64,000 nucleotides of DNA from Eubacterium sp. AF16-48 (GTDB lineage: Bacteria > Bacillota > Clostridia > Lachnospirales > Lachnospiraceae): NCBI RefSeq assembly GCF_003479405.1, contig NZ_QUHB01000007.1:1-64000 (forward strand). The letters run 5' to 3'. The position numbers and the translations under genes were made by a program. The notes under the pieces were generated by a model. It did no database searches and was not told the origin of the DNA. It saw only the letters and a program-made list of their open reading frames with translations. Of this stretch, positions 16,574 to 24,284 are shown one piece after another (positions within the stretch are counted from its first letter, which is position 1; every line of letters begins with the position of its first letter).

Positions 16574-17788
16574 CTACTTTCCCCATGGTTTAGGTGTATT
16601 AATAATGACATTTGGCACCACACTATCATAGTCTTCCAATTTTACATTCTTCTTCACATAGTCTCTTCCAAAATTATTTTCTAGCAATGCTACAAAATCA
16701 TTGTCTTCAAGATTCATAGAATCTAGACAATCTTTTTTCATTGCTTTTACCCATTTAAAGAATATTTGTACCTTTTCCGGGTTATCATTCCATGAATCAG
16801 CCAAATTATCCTTTGGATTGACAGGATTTATAATATACCATATACCTTTACGTTTACGAATAATATTTTTATCTATATATTGCCTAGAGAACTCTTCTTC
16901 TTGCAATGTTTGATTATAAGAATAAATCTCAAAATCATTGGCAATTGCTTGCAGTAATTCAAACACATTCATTGATGGATTCATACCATATGCAATTTCT
17001 GCACAAATTGTAGTAATTATAGCAGAAGTTGGTTTTAAATTTTCTTTTTTAATTCTACAATAATATACATCTCTATGATGCTTCAAAATCTGTATAACGC
17101 GTTGCAATGATGAACGTTCTAAACCTTCTGGTATTTCTTCAATACTATTATAAATTGTTCTATTCTTTTCCAAAAGGATCTTTTTCCTATTTTCCCGATT
17201 AAAATCCAAAAAAGGCTTATTTATTGTTTCAAACCAATTTTTATATGCTCTCGGATTACTTGTGAACCAATAATAGTTCTCTCCTCTTTTATCTGTAATC
17301 GCAACCGCAAGTTCAGCGTTTTCTCGAGCTACCCCAAGATTTATCATTGATTGAACAACATCATTTGATTCAGAAACACCCGGTACAATGTCAATATTAA
17401 ATCCTATACCATTAACTTCAGCATATTCCAAAGTCCAACATTTATCCCACTCTCTATTCTGTAATTTTTCTTTATATACTTCCGATTTACAAATAGTTTC
17501 TTTTATGATATTTTTCACATATTTAGCAGTTGTTTTTTCCTTTAACTTTCCAAGACAACAAATAAAATCCAAATCATAATCTGCTTCTTTAGATTCCCTA
17601 TATGGGCGAACTACTGTACCTAAGCTAAAAGAACCTTGTGGGAAAATATCACATTCTACCCCTTGCTCCTGTAAATATGTACCAACAGCCTTGTATTTAT
17701 CCGTTGCATTTTTATACATAGTCGGTGATATATCCAACCCTTCAATCAATTTTAGTATATCCTGTTGTCTTAATTCCGTCTTTCTCAT
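16574..17788 (-). CDS. CD-NTase (SMODS) cyclic-oligonucleotide synthase
   Basis: This 404-residue enzyme has the nucleotidyltransferase motif PQGSFSLGTVVRP (Gly52-Ser53), the metal-binding acids in DYDLDFI (Asp72, Asp74) and a third acid in FNIDIVPG (Asp133). A helical C-terminal lobe (OAS1-C-like) follows. The chain ends TPKPWGK, a small-residue tail that could serve as the substrate of the neighbouring E2-like protein. A strong GAGGAGG precedes the ATG. The gene starts inside the end of the TOPRIM gene (47-base overlap). It should make a cyclic di- or trinucleotide on phage infection to activate the SLATT effector. Confidence 0.88.
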   Translation of the reverse strand: MRKTELRQQDILKLIEGLDISPTMYKNATDKYKAVGTYLQEQGVECDIFPQGSFSLGTVVRPYRESKEADYDLDFICCLGKLKEKTTAKYVKNIIKETICKSEVYKEKLQNREWDKCWTLEYAEVNGIGFNIDIVPGVSESNDVVQSMINLGVARENAELAVAITDKRGENYYWFTSNPRAYKNWFETINKPFLDFNRENRKKILLEKNRTIYNSIEEIPEGLERSSLQRVIQILKHHRDVYYCRIKKENLKPTSAIITTICAEIAYGMNPSMNVFELLQAIANDFEIYSYNQTLQEEEFSRQYIDKNIIRKRKGIWYIINPVNPKDNLADSWNDNPEKVQIFFKWVKAMKKDCLDSMNLEDNDFVALLENNFGRDYVKKNVKLEDYDSVVPNVIINTPKPWGK

Positions 17789-18425
17789 ATAAATCCTCCT
17801 CTATTTGCATATTAATCTCCTCAATCCACCCACTGTCATCACTCTCAAACAGCTTTATAAATTTTCCAAAATTACTGCTACCAGTAACAGTATCATCTGA
17901 ATCCAGCTTATTCACCCTCTTACTCATATCTTTGTAATTCTCTACAGTAACATACTTCATAACCTCATTGATCTGGTCTGCTCTTCCTTTGTAATTCTCC
18001 ACCCCTGTATATTCCTTTATCAAAGGAGCATTCACTGGTTTTGCTGGAGATTTCAGATTTTCATCGGTCCAATGTTTAGATATAATCTGCATCGTACATG
18101 GATTACCAAATATAATCACTTCATTCGCAGCACTATCCACACCATGAAACTCATTAATTTTGCGTTTAATGTCCTCATACTGCTCGTGAGGTTTCTTTTC
18201 CGTATCACAAAACACAAGCACAAGTTCGTCTGCTCCATTTTGATATCGGTCTTGATACCTCGCCGGGATATTTCCATTTCCACCGGCATTAACTAATGAA
18301 ATATCATATTGCTCGTTCCACACTTTCAAATCTTTCAAACGCTTAAGATACTCATATTCCTCATTGCCTTCGCAGATAATGCAGATTTTGTGATTATCCA
18401 AAAACTTAGGGAGCTTATTTGGCAT
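17742..18425 (-). CDS. TOPRIM-domain protein (RloB/AriB-like) paired with ATPase
   Basis: The start at 18425 (MPNKLPKF) fits best because AGGGGG lies 9 bases upstream, giving 227 residues. The N-terminal TOPRIM signature is ICIICEGNEEYEYLKRL with the conserved Glu, and a second acidic strand reads LVLVFCDTEKKPHE. The short protein lacks further domains. Pairing of a small TOPRIM protein with an AAA ATPase is seen in RloA/RloB and in PARIS (AriA/AriB, where AriB is a nuclease). I cannot decide between these. The gene overlaps the ATPase and the CD-NTase, so the whole series is translationally coupled. Confidence 0.65.
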   Translation of the reverse strand: MPNKLPKFLDNHKICIICEGNEEYEYLKRLKDLKVWNEQYDISLVNAGGNGNIPARYQDRYQNGADELVLVFCDTEKKPHEQYEDIKRKINEFHGVDSAANEVIIFGNPCTMQIISKHWTDENLKSPAKPVNAPLIKEYTGVENYKGRADQINEVMKYVTVENYKDMSKRVNKLDSDDTVTGSSNFGKFIKLFESDDSGWIEEINMQIEEDLYEKDGIKTTGYTKID

Positions 18426-19692
18426 CGGCATCATCCCCCTTTACACCACCTTTAATACTAAGCAAGGAGTTAATCAATTCGGGATCAGGTAAAGCCCCAA
18501 GTGCCCCTTTCCTATATTTTTCCATAACATCCGTCGTATCTCTCACTCCCTGCTGTGCAGTAAAATCAGCAAGTGAATATACATATACACCTTCTTCATC
18601 CTTATGAACGAACCAAATCTGTTCCTTTCGGAACATTCTCTTGCAATCCATAAGATTTATATCATGAACTGTAAATATCATCTGTGCACTTGTATTCAAC
18701 TCATTATTAAACATCGCAACTATTGCCCTGGTAAGCTTAAAATGAATACTGCTATCCAACTCATCCACGACTAAAATCCTGCCTTGTTTAAGTGCTTCAA
18801 TTACATAGCTGGCAATAGCTGCAATCTTCTTGGTTCCTGTGGAGTCAAACATCATACTTGGTACATGGACACCCTTATATGTGGATACCAATCGGATTTG
18901 ATCCATAATATTCTCCGGAATATCAAGCACTTTCTCATCTGGTTTTTCATCACCTTCACCAGTTTTCAGCTGTATCTTATCCATATCCACATATTCAAAA
19001 TTATCCATATATAAATCAGCATTTTTTATGAACTCAACAACCTTCTGCTGCAACTGATTCTTATTCTTCATGAGTTCAATCGTGTGCTGCATAGGTATGT
19101 TATTCATATTGATGATATCAATTTTCTCAGCAAATCCAACAAGAATCTGTTTCATCTCATTGATATGTTCAAATTTACTTGTATCTACCACATAGCATAA
19201 CAAATTATTCTTCGATACAACAGAAATCATAGTCTGAACAGCTTCGTCAATGCATTCATATATTTCACTAATGGTATCCTTTTTCAACCAGCAAACTTCC
19301 TTTTCATTGTTATACTGATCTTTGAATATTTCAGAAAATGATTCATATATATATTCTTCTTTTTCTGCATCATACTTAAAATCATACGAAAACTTTCTTC
19401 CAGATGCCATAAATGTAACGCCTAACTCACAAACATCACTCTCAGTAAATATATTAGGCATCAGACCATTCTTCTTATTTAAAAGTACGTTTCTTATTGC
19501 CCTAATGCACTTGATTAGACATGTTTTACCGGCATTGTTTGGTCCGTATATTCCTACCGTTTTAAGCACATTAAAATTGTTTTCTTTATGAACGTTTGCT
19601 CCAAATTTTTTATTTCGCATATCTGCTTTCATCGAAAATGTAATGTCATCCTCAAATGCATAACAGTTTTTTGCTCTTATCTCTATAATCAT
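18415..19692 (-). CDS. AAA/ABC-type ATPase (OLD/RloA/AriA-like)
   Basis: This 425-residue ATPase has Walker A VGIYGPNNAGKTCL (residues about 46-60, Lys56-Thr57), Walker B ILVVDELDSSIHFKL and a later switch His in IFTVHDINLMD. A helical insertion lies between them. The N-terminus begins directly with the SMC-like IRAKNCYAFEDD strand. It lacks the fused TOPRIM nuclease of OLD proteins. That activity is encoded by the next gene, which overlaps its end by about 11 bases. It is the first gene of the five-gene operon, with a strong promoter 42 bases upstream and a GGAGG ribosome site. Confidence 0.8.
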   Translation of the reverse strand: MIIEIRAKNCYAFEDDITFSMKADMRNKKFGANVHKENNFNVLKTVGIYGPNNAGKTCLIKCIRAIRNVLLNKKNGLMPNIFTESDVCELGVTFMASGRKFSYDFKYDAEKEEYIYESFSEIFKDQYNNEKEVCWLKKDTISEIYECIDEAVQTMISVVSKNNLLCYVVDTSKFEHINEMKQILVGFAEKIDIINMNNIPMQHTIELMKNKNQLQQKVVEFIKNADLYMDNFEYVDMDKIQLKTGEGDEKPDEKVLDIPENIMDQIRLVSTYKGVHVPSMMFDSTGTKKIAAIASYVIEALKQGRILVVDELDSSIHFKLTRAIVAMFNNELNTSAQMIFTVHDINLMDCKRMFRKEQIWFVHKDEEGVYVYSLADFTAQQGVRDTTDVMEKYRKGALGALPDPELINSLLSIKGGVKGDDADAK

Positions 19693-19733
19693 GGCTCATT
19701 CCTCCAAGTCACTTTTCTTCTTTACTTATCATT

Positions 19734-19761
19734 ATTATATCATTAATTATTTTTTATGCAA
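19734..19761 (-). promoter_or_regulatory. Promoter of the ATPase-TOPRIM-CBASS operon
   Basis: On the minus strand TTGCAT, 16 bases, TATAAT. The expected start of transcription is about 35 bases before the ATPase ATG. No other good promoter was seen before the SLATT stop, which supports a single five-gene transcript. Confidence 0.65.
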
Positions 19762-19830
19762 CTTTTTTTCACAAAAAATATAGTTCAGATATTAATTAAA
19801 CTTAATATAGCAAAAAGGACAGCCTCCCAG

Positions 19831-19849
19831 GGAGCAGTGCGACTGCTCC
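19831..19849. terminator. Hairpin downstream of the UDG-like gene
   Basis: GGAGCAGT pairs with ACTGCTCC around GCG, just after the UDG-like gene stop (minus strand). On that strand a T run comes only after a further 17 bases. On the plus strand GTTTTGTT follows directly. Confidence 0.5.
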
Positions 19850-19855
19850 GTTTTG

Positions 19856-20473
19856 TTATATGTCAAGTCTCTCTGGTACCAATTTTTTCCAATACATAGA
19901 ATGATGACGAAGATACAAGTAATAAGTTGTATTGTCGGCACATCCCTCTTTCACAATTTCATAAATACTATTATCGAGTTTTCCTAAGAAAATAACTATC
20001 TCTGGGTTAATTATTTCAACTTCTTTTACAATAAAATCTCTATACGTTTCAGCATACGTTTTAAGCCTATTCATGTCACACGTACTATCTCCACCCCGTT
20101 TGTTTATATTTATATATGCACATTCATCAATAGTTGATTTCAATTTCAAATCTTCCAAACATTTAATTGGAAGGTTATAGTACTCCGTACTTTTATTTTT
20201 CACAGCACATTCCTTTACCCAAAAGAATTTACCATTCTTCTCATCTTTACTTTTTTCCGTATCATAAATATGTGGCTCCCTGCAAACAAATAAAACCTTA
20301 GCCTTATCCTCATTGCCAAGAAAACCATCTTTAGAAAAGATATATTTTCTACTAACATCATAATTAAAATATGTTTTTTTAAAAGACTCATCACATTCGT
20401 CAATTTGGGCTTTTTTCCAAACTTTAAATAGTTGGTCCAAAATATTACATCTATCAATTTCTTCTTTATACAT
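19856..20473 (-). CDS. UDG-superfamily-like protein, partner of HEPN gene
   Basis: The start at 20473 was chosen because GGAGG lies 4 bases before this ATG. An earlier in-frame ATG would overlap that site. The 205-residue protein shows KVLFVCREPHIYD (position of the first UDG active-site loop), NINKRGGDSTCDMNRLKTYA, then EIVIFLGKLDNS and a late RHHSMYW resembling the HPS loop. This arrangement suggests a uracil-DNA-glycosylase-like fold, but the canonical GxDP motif is altered, so glycosylase activity is doubtful. It follows the HEPN gene by 20 bases. The family call is tentative. Confidence 0.5.
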   Translation of the reverse strand: MYKEEIDRCNILDQLFKVWKKAQIDECDESFKKTYFNYDVSRKYIFSKDGFLGNEDKAKVLFVCREPHIYDTEKSKDEKNGKFFWVKECAVKNKSTEYYNLPIKCLEDLKLKSTIDECAYININKRGGDSTCDMNRLKTYAETYRDFIVKEVEIINPEIVIFLGKLDNSIYEIVKEGCADNTTYYLYLRHHSMYWKKLVPERLDI

Positions 20474-20493
20474 TTTTCCTCCCAAATGAAAAA

Positions 20494-20931
20494 CTAATCC
20501 CTATACTTTTTCCAAATATAGAAAAATATTTTCTCTGATTTTACAAATAACTCATAGGTTCTATTCTCGTCTCTTTGAAGTCTCTGTGCAATTTTTTGAA
20601 ATTGTCTTTCTCTTTCTCTATTATTATTTATATATACAAAATCCAGATAACACTGATGGCACCAGTAATTTCTTATTTCTCTAATATCATCAATGAAATC
20701 ATAATCATCGTCAGACAATTCTGGACGATCATCACTATAATCTAAATTTTCTAATTCTCTAGCTATTTTTCCAAGATTGCTTTTCTCTAATCTATTAAAA
20801 TTATCATCAAAATTCCCCTCATGCATTGCGGCATAGGTTCTTCTTAGATTAAACTCAATACATTGTACTTGCTGTATCAATTCACTATGTATTAGTTTAA
20901 ATGTATCTCTATCCATGCAATTATTCTCCAA
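20494..20931 (-). CDS. HEPN-like protein (putative RNase)
   Basis: This 145-residue all-helical protein contains IREIRNYWCHQCY, an R-x4-H pair (Arg87, His92) of the kind that forms the active site of HEPN ribonucleases. It also has the usual acidic segment before it (DDDYDFIDD). The protein ends in an aromatic-rich helix (IFFYIWKKYRD). HEPN toxins usually pair with an MNT nucleotidyltransferase antitoxin. Here the partner is instead the UDG-like gene 20 bases downstream. Its place at the right end of unit 1, next to the attachment region, fits cargo for element maintenance or defence. Confidence 0.6.
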   Translation of the reverse strand: MENNCMDRDTFKLIHSELIQQVQCIEFNLRRTYAAMHEGNFDDNFNRLEKSNLGKIARELENLDYSDDRPELSDDDYDFIDDIREIRNYWCHQCYLDFVYINNNRERERQFQKIAQRLQRDENRTYELFVKSEKIFFYIWKKYRD

Positions 20932-20975
20932 TTATTACTGTTTTCCTGTAAATAGAATCACATTAATATAAAAAC

Positions 20976-21011
20976 ATCCCACAGTGCCTATAAATAAAGG
21001 CATTGTGGGAT
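20976..21011. terminator. Strong hairpin near the right end of unit 1
   Basis: ATCCCACA-TGCCT pairs with AGGCA-TGTGGGAT around an A/T-rich loop (ATAAATA). It separates the HEPN gene from the attachment region and probably blocks transcription entering from unit 2. Confidence 0.65.
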
Positions 21012-21082
21012 CATAGTGTCTACTCAAACTCCTACTCACAAAAATTTACTCCTTTATAAAGTAGGATATTTATTGTATTTAA

Positions 21083-21100
21083 AAGTTCGTTTCTGTACTG
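21083..21100. promoter_or_regulatory. Operator-like palindrome beside att core, copy B
   Basis: AAGTTCG-N4-TGTACTG, ending 31 bases before the core at 21132. It differs by one base from the copy at 643-660. Confidence 0.6.
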
Positions 21101-21131
21101 TTTTAGTATTTTTTGCATATAGTCTAAGACG

Positions 21132-21155
21132 AAAATATTGTCATTTTATTGTCAC
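21132..21155. other. Attachment-site core, middle copy
   Basis: This is identical to the 24-base cores at 691 and 29044. It is the shared boundary between unit 1 and unit 2, as expected when a second element inserts beside an earlier one at the same site. Confidence 0.75.
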
Positions 21156-21202
21156 GAGTCAATATCGTTGTAGTCGTTCTTGCATGTATGACAAACTGGA
21201 AG

Positions 21203-21646
21203 TTATATATGCCTTTGCAAATATACCATATCTATTAACTGTACACCGCCCTCATAAATTGGGTGGTTATAATTGTCTGTAAAGAAATTTGGAATACTGT
21301 GAGAACGAACAAATCCACATTTTTCATAAAATGGTATTGTCAGTGGACTATCACCAGTTCCAACTTGCAAAATAGAATATTCTTTTTCATATTTATTGGC
21401 AAGAAAATCAATCATTACTTTGCCATATCCCATTCTATGATATTTCGGATCAACCGCTATATTCTTGATTTCAAGTATTCCATTACCTTCATCGGTGACA
21501 ACACATTCAGCTTTTACATCATTATCTTCAATCACATACATAGTTCCTTTTTCAAGATAGCAATCAACCATGCTCTCCTGTTCATCAGCTAATAACAATA
21601 ATGATATAAACTGCTTTTTATTTTCGTTAACTTCTCGAATTTTCAT
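21203..21646 (-). CDS. GNAT-family N-acetyltransferase
   Basis: The start at 21646 (MKIREVNENK) is preceded by GGAG and fits the family better than the ATG 27 bases earlier. The 147-residue protein has the GNAT core LEIKNIAVDPKYHRMGYGKVMIDFL, with the acetyl-CoA loop HRMGYGK, then SILQVGTGDSPLTIPFYEKCGF, where FYEKCGF is the C-terminal motif B element. The substrate is unknown. It is the first gene at the left end of unit 2 and points toward the attachment core, as does the unrelated-looking GNAT at 805-1329 in unit 1. Confidence 0.85.
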   Translation of the reverse strand: MKIREVNENKKQFISLLLLADEQESMVDCYLEKGTMYVIEDNDVKAECVVTDEGNGILEIKNIAVDPKYHRMGYGKVMIDFLANKYEKEYSILQVGTGDSPLTIPFYEKCGFVRSHSIPNFFTDNYNHPIYEGGVQLIDMVYLQRHI

Positions 21647-21698
21647 ACAACTTGTTACTCCATCAATTTCCATCCATTTTAATTCATCAAACTGGAAG

Positions 21699-22016
21699 TT
21701 ATCTTTTTCTTAATGGCAATGCTATTAAATTTCCCAATAATGCAATAACAGCATATCCAACTACATAAACCCATGCACTTGAGTTATAAAATATAAATAT
21801 GGATGGCGCAAACATTATTGCTACAATCAAAATATACCAGAAGTTAAAACCATTCCTAATCCCATAAAAAACAGAGGTTATTAAACATATTAGAGGAATA
21901 ATTACTAACATAACAATCATTGCACTTCCTGTGTCTTTTATAAACCAAGGAACGATATAAAAATCTATCAGCAACAGTAGGTAGAAAACCATGTTCTTTT
22001 TTAATTTATCCATCAT
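21699..22016 (-). CDS. Small four-helix membrane protein
   Basis: This 105-residue, strongly hydrophobic protein has about four transmembrane helices after a short basic start (MMDKLKKN) and a basic end (LPLRKR). There is no family motif that I can name. It lies about 50 bases upstream of the GNAT gene in the same direction and is probably cotranscribed with it as cargo of unit 2. Confidence 0.6.
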   Translation of the reverse strand: MMDKLKKNMVFYLLLLIDFYIVPWFIKDTGSAMIVMLVIIPLICLITSVFYGIRNGFNFWYILIVAIMFAPSIFIFYNSSAWVYVVGYAVIALLGNLIALPLRKR

Positions 22017-22077
22017 ATCATCATCCTTTTAAATTCCGATTTGTATATCAAATCTATTTCTACACATTATATCATCT

Positions 22078-23526
22078 TCATCTTCTAAATTCCATTTTTT
22101 TCTCACCTCGTCCATCTCTACTTTTTTCTCTCGCTGATACCTTTTCTTGTACATTTCCCATATACTCCCTAACGTTCTCATCCAACATTTCTTTAGCATT
22201 CTCCGCCCTGTCAACGGAATCTTTATACGCATCCATTTCCATTCTCTTTCGATTAAATTTTCTTATAACTTCGTCAACATTTGTACCATTTAATTTTTTC
22301 AACAACCTTTTTTCTAAGTCCTTGGCTGTTTTCTCCTGCTTTTCCAACTGCACAATTTCATCTTTTAACTTTTTCTTTCCTCCAAACATCCTGTATTCTT
22401 TTCGGTCCATTTGGTCTTTTGCCTCTCTTATTGCCATATGCACTCCGTTTAATGCTCTATGATTTTCCAATAATTCATCAACCATTTTTGCATACTGCTT
22501 ATACTCCTTAACCGGTTGCGGTGGCTTTGGTGCAATTGTTCCTCTAAATATCCTAATTAATCCCTTTAAACAATCACATGCCATTTCAACGGCTTTTTCA
22601 AAAACTCCGGCAAATATTCCTACGCCTGCACTTTCCCTTGATGACTTGTTTTTCCTTAATCCACCAACTGTCTTTGTTTCCGTCTTTCCAAATTTATTTA
22701 CATTCTTAAGTATCTTTTCCTCTTTAATGGTTCTGATGTATTTTCTTGGAACCTGATAAAACAGTCCTTCATCAACTGTACTGTTCCATTTAATTCTCAC
22801 CTGATTGTTTTTTCTTATCTGCTCTGCTTTTGGATTATTTTTTCCAATCTTTTTTGTTGGCAGATAAACATCTTTATTGTTAAACACCTTTAGTTTGTCC
22901 TTATCATTTAAGAAGGAATTGATGTGCTCAGTGTACAGTGTTTTCATCCCCTTTAGAAATGACCTTGCCTTAAACTCCGCTTTCTTTTTTGAAAATCTGT
23001 TGTACTCATAAACCTGACCTTTTCTGATGATATTACATCCTTTTCTTACATTCCCATTGTCATCCAGCATCTCCTTTTTGGTCCTTACATGCTTTCCTGT
23101 TTCATCATAAAACATGTTTCGTGTGGCAATTTTCTTTATGCCGTTTTTCAATTCCTCTCTTTCCGAAAATATCAAATGAATGTGTAAGTTTGTTTTTGTC
23201 TTGTTGTGATGCATTGCTGCAATGCAGTTTACTCCGTAAGTTTTTCTAAACAGCTCAGTAAAATCTTCCAATACCTTCTGTTTGTCCATGTTACAGAATG
23301 GTTCGGGTAATGCAATAATAAGTTCTCTTGATTCGATACACTTTCCGGCACTTCCGCTTTTCTTAAATTCCAGTCTGTTACACCTTGCAAGATCATGCCA
23401 AAATGTATCGTCTGTTGTATTGTAAACTGCATACAGATTTTCCTGCCTTTTGGGATTTGTAATGTAATCTATGCGCCCTTTTAAATTACCTAACTTGCTT
23501 ATCTGAATAAATGAATTTCTAGCCAT
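22078..23526 (-). CDS. mobL: MobA/MobL-family relaxase
   Basis: The start at 23526 (MARNSFIQIS) follows GGAGGAACAAAT. The open frame extends upstream but only through the oriT-like region. The 482-residue protein has the relaxase domain in its first 220 residues, with the three-histidine strand NLHIHLIFSERE (HxHxxxS type) and an upstream catalytic Tyr region around GRIDYITNPKRQENLYAVY. The C-terminal half is a long charged coiled coil. It should nick oriT and lead the strand during mobilization by a helper element. It has no primase or helicase domain. Confidence 0.85.
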   Translation of the reverse strand: MARNSFIQISKLGNLKGRIDYITNPKRQENLYAVYNTTDDTFWHDLARCNRLEFKKSGSAGKCIESRELIIALPEPFCNMDKQKVLEDFTELFRKTYGVNCIAAMHHNKTKTNLHIHLIFSEREELKNGIKKIATRNMFYDETGKHVRTKKEMLDDNGNVRKGCNIIRKGQVYEYNRFSKKKAEFKARSFLKGMKTLYTEHINSFLNDKDKLKVFNNKDVYLPTKKIGKNNPKAEQIRKNNQVRIKWNSTVDEGLFYQVPRKYIRTIKEEKILKNVNKFGKTETKTVGGLRKNKSSRESAGVGIFAGVFEKAVEMACDCLKGLIRIFRGTIAPKPPQPVKEYKQYAKMVDELLENHRALNGVHMAIREAKDQMDRKEYRMFGGKKKLKDEIVQLEKQEKTAKDLEKRLLKKLNGTNVDEVIRKFNRKRMEMDAYKDSVDRAENAKEMLDENVREYMGNVQEKVSAREKSRDGRGEKKMEFRR

Positions 23527-23782
23527 ATATTTGTTCCTCCTATTCTTTAATTTTTTATATTTAAGTAAAATAAAAGCCCCCTGCAAGGGCGAAATGCAAA
23601 CCCTTAAGAGCATAAAATCGTAAGATTTTGTGCGATGGGTGTATTTCGCTCTCAATCGCCGAGGGCTAATCTGCTTTCCTTTTACCTTTAGTTTTTCCGT
23701 TGCTACCGCATATATTATTGCCGACTTGTCTGCTCTACCACCTGCAAGTGCCACTTGCAGGTCATTAACATTAAGCAGAAAT
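23527..23782. other. Probable oriT region
   Basis: This non-coding stretch sits directly upstream of the relaxase gene. It contains the imperfect palindrome GCATAAAATC-GTAA-GATTTTGTGC (23610-23633), with TTAAGGGTTTGC on the minus strand beside it, and a second palindrome ACCTGCAAGTG-CC-ACTTGCAGGT (23741-23763). Position and structure fit an origin of transfer for a MobA/MobL relaxase. The exact nick cannot be read. Confidence 0.5.
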
Positions 23783-24028
23783 TTACCAACGGAAATCCTC
23801 CGGGATTTCCTTTCTGTCAAGATAATCTTTTCTTGCATTTTCTCTCTCCTCTACCGATTCGGCAATCTTGCTTTCTGTATAAATGTTTCTCAAAATCATC
23901 TTATCCATCTTATCTTTAAGACCTGCTTTAATCAGTTCCGTTTCGTCCTCACGACCATATATAAAATACTGATATATCATTCTAAATAAGTCTTCATCTA
24001 TTTTTATCTGTTTAACCTTTTCATACAT
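23783..24028 (-). CDS. Small conserved accessory protein of mobilizable elements
   Basis: This 81-residue, highly charged helical protein begins MYEKVKQIKIDEDLF and has no transmembrane segment. Short proteins of this kind, often mis-annotated as complexin-like, sit before MobA/MobL genes in many Lachnospiraceae elements (recalled, not searched). It may be a relaxosome accessory that binds the oriT located just downstream. A good AAGGAGATTTGC precedes the start. Confidence 0.55.
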   Translation of the reverse strand: MYEKVKQIKIDEDLFRMIYQYFIYGREDETELIKAGLKDKMDKMILRNIYTESKIAESVEERENARKDYLDRKEIPEDFRW

Positions 24029-24096
24029 GCAAATCTCCTTCCGTAAATTGAAAATGTCAATCGACTTTAAAAAACTTTATTTTTTTAGTTTTATTT

Positions 24097-24256
24097 AGCC
24101 AATTTACAATCTACGATTTACAAATTTCAAAACATCCCATAAATAAAGGGATTGAAGCCATTCTGATGTAAATTGGCTCTTTTTTTTACGTCATTTCCAA
24201 TTTACAAATCCATTATTCTGATTTACAAACCAGCCAATTTACATAACAAATTTACA
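24097..24256. repeat. Iteron-like ATTTACA repeats
   Basis: The heptamer ATTTACA occurs seven times in 160 bases, once inverted. The 12-mer AGCCAATTTACA occurs at 24097 and 24232 and inverted at 24167. It lies just after the VapE-type gene. It could be a replication origin for the excised circle, or a set of operators. A terminator-like hairpin (ATCCC...GGGAT, 24135-24152) is embedded. Confidence 0.55.
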
Positions 24257-24284
24257 TTCTTAAAAGTAACTGACATCATGTCAC

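Larger units (their letters stand above)
691..21155. mobile_element. Unit 1 of tandem integrated array (about 20.4 kb, no integrase)
   Basis: The segment lies between two identical 24-bp cores. Its left end matches the left end of unit 2, and its right end carries the same operator at the same distance from the core as unit 2. It carries cargo (redox module, two-component system, defence genes, a group II intron and IS scars) but no recombinase, relaxase or excisionase. It is either a decayed element or one moved in trans by the unit 2 integrase. The borders are inferred from the repeats. Excision has not been shown. Confidence 0.55.
21040..21197. repeat. 158-bp att-region repeat, copy B
   Basis: This is the near-identical partner of 600-756, at the junction of unit 1 and unit 2. 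The left part (up to the core) is the right end of unit 1. The part after the core is the left end of unit 2. Confidence 0.8.

Noticed and set aside
17742..19692. Gabija system
   Set aside because: The ATPase has no fused TOPRIM nuclease domain and no UvrD-like helicase follows it. A split ATPase/TOPRIM pair fits RloAB or PARIS-like layouts better.
23527..23838. N-terminal extension of the relaxase frame by about 100 residues
   Set aside because: The extension crosses the oriT-like palindromes, is basic and unstructured, and the ATG at 23526 has an ideal ribosome site and begins the conserved MARNSF start.
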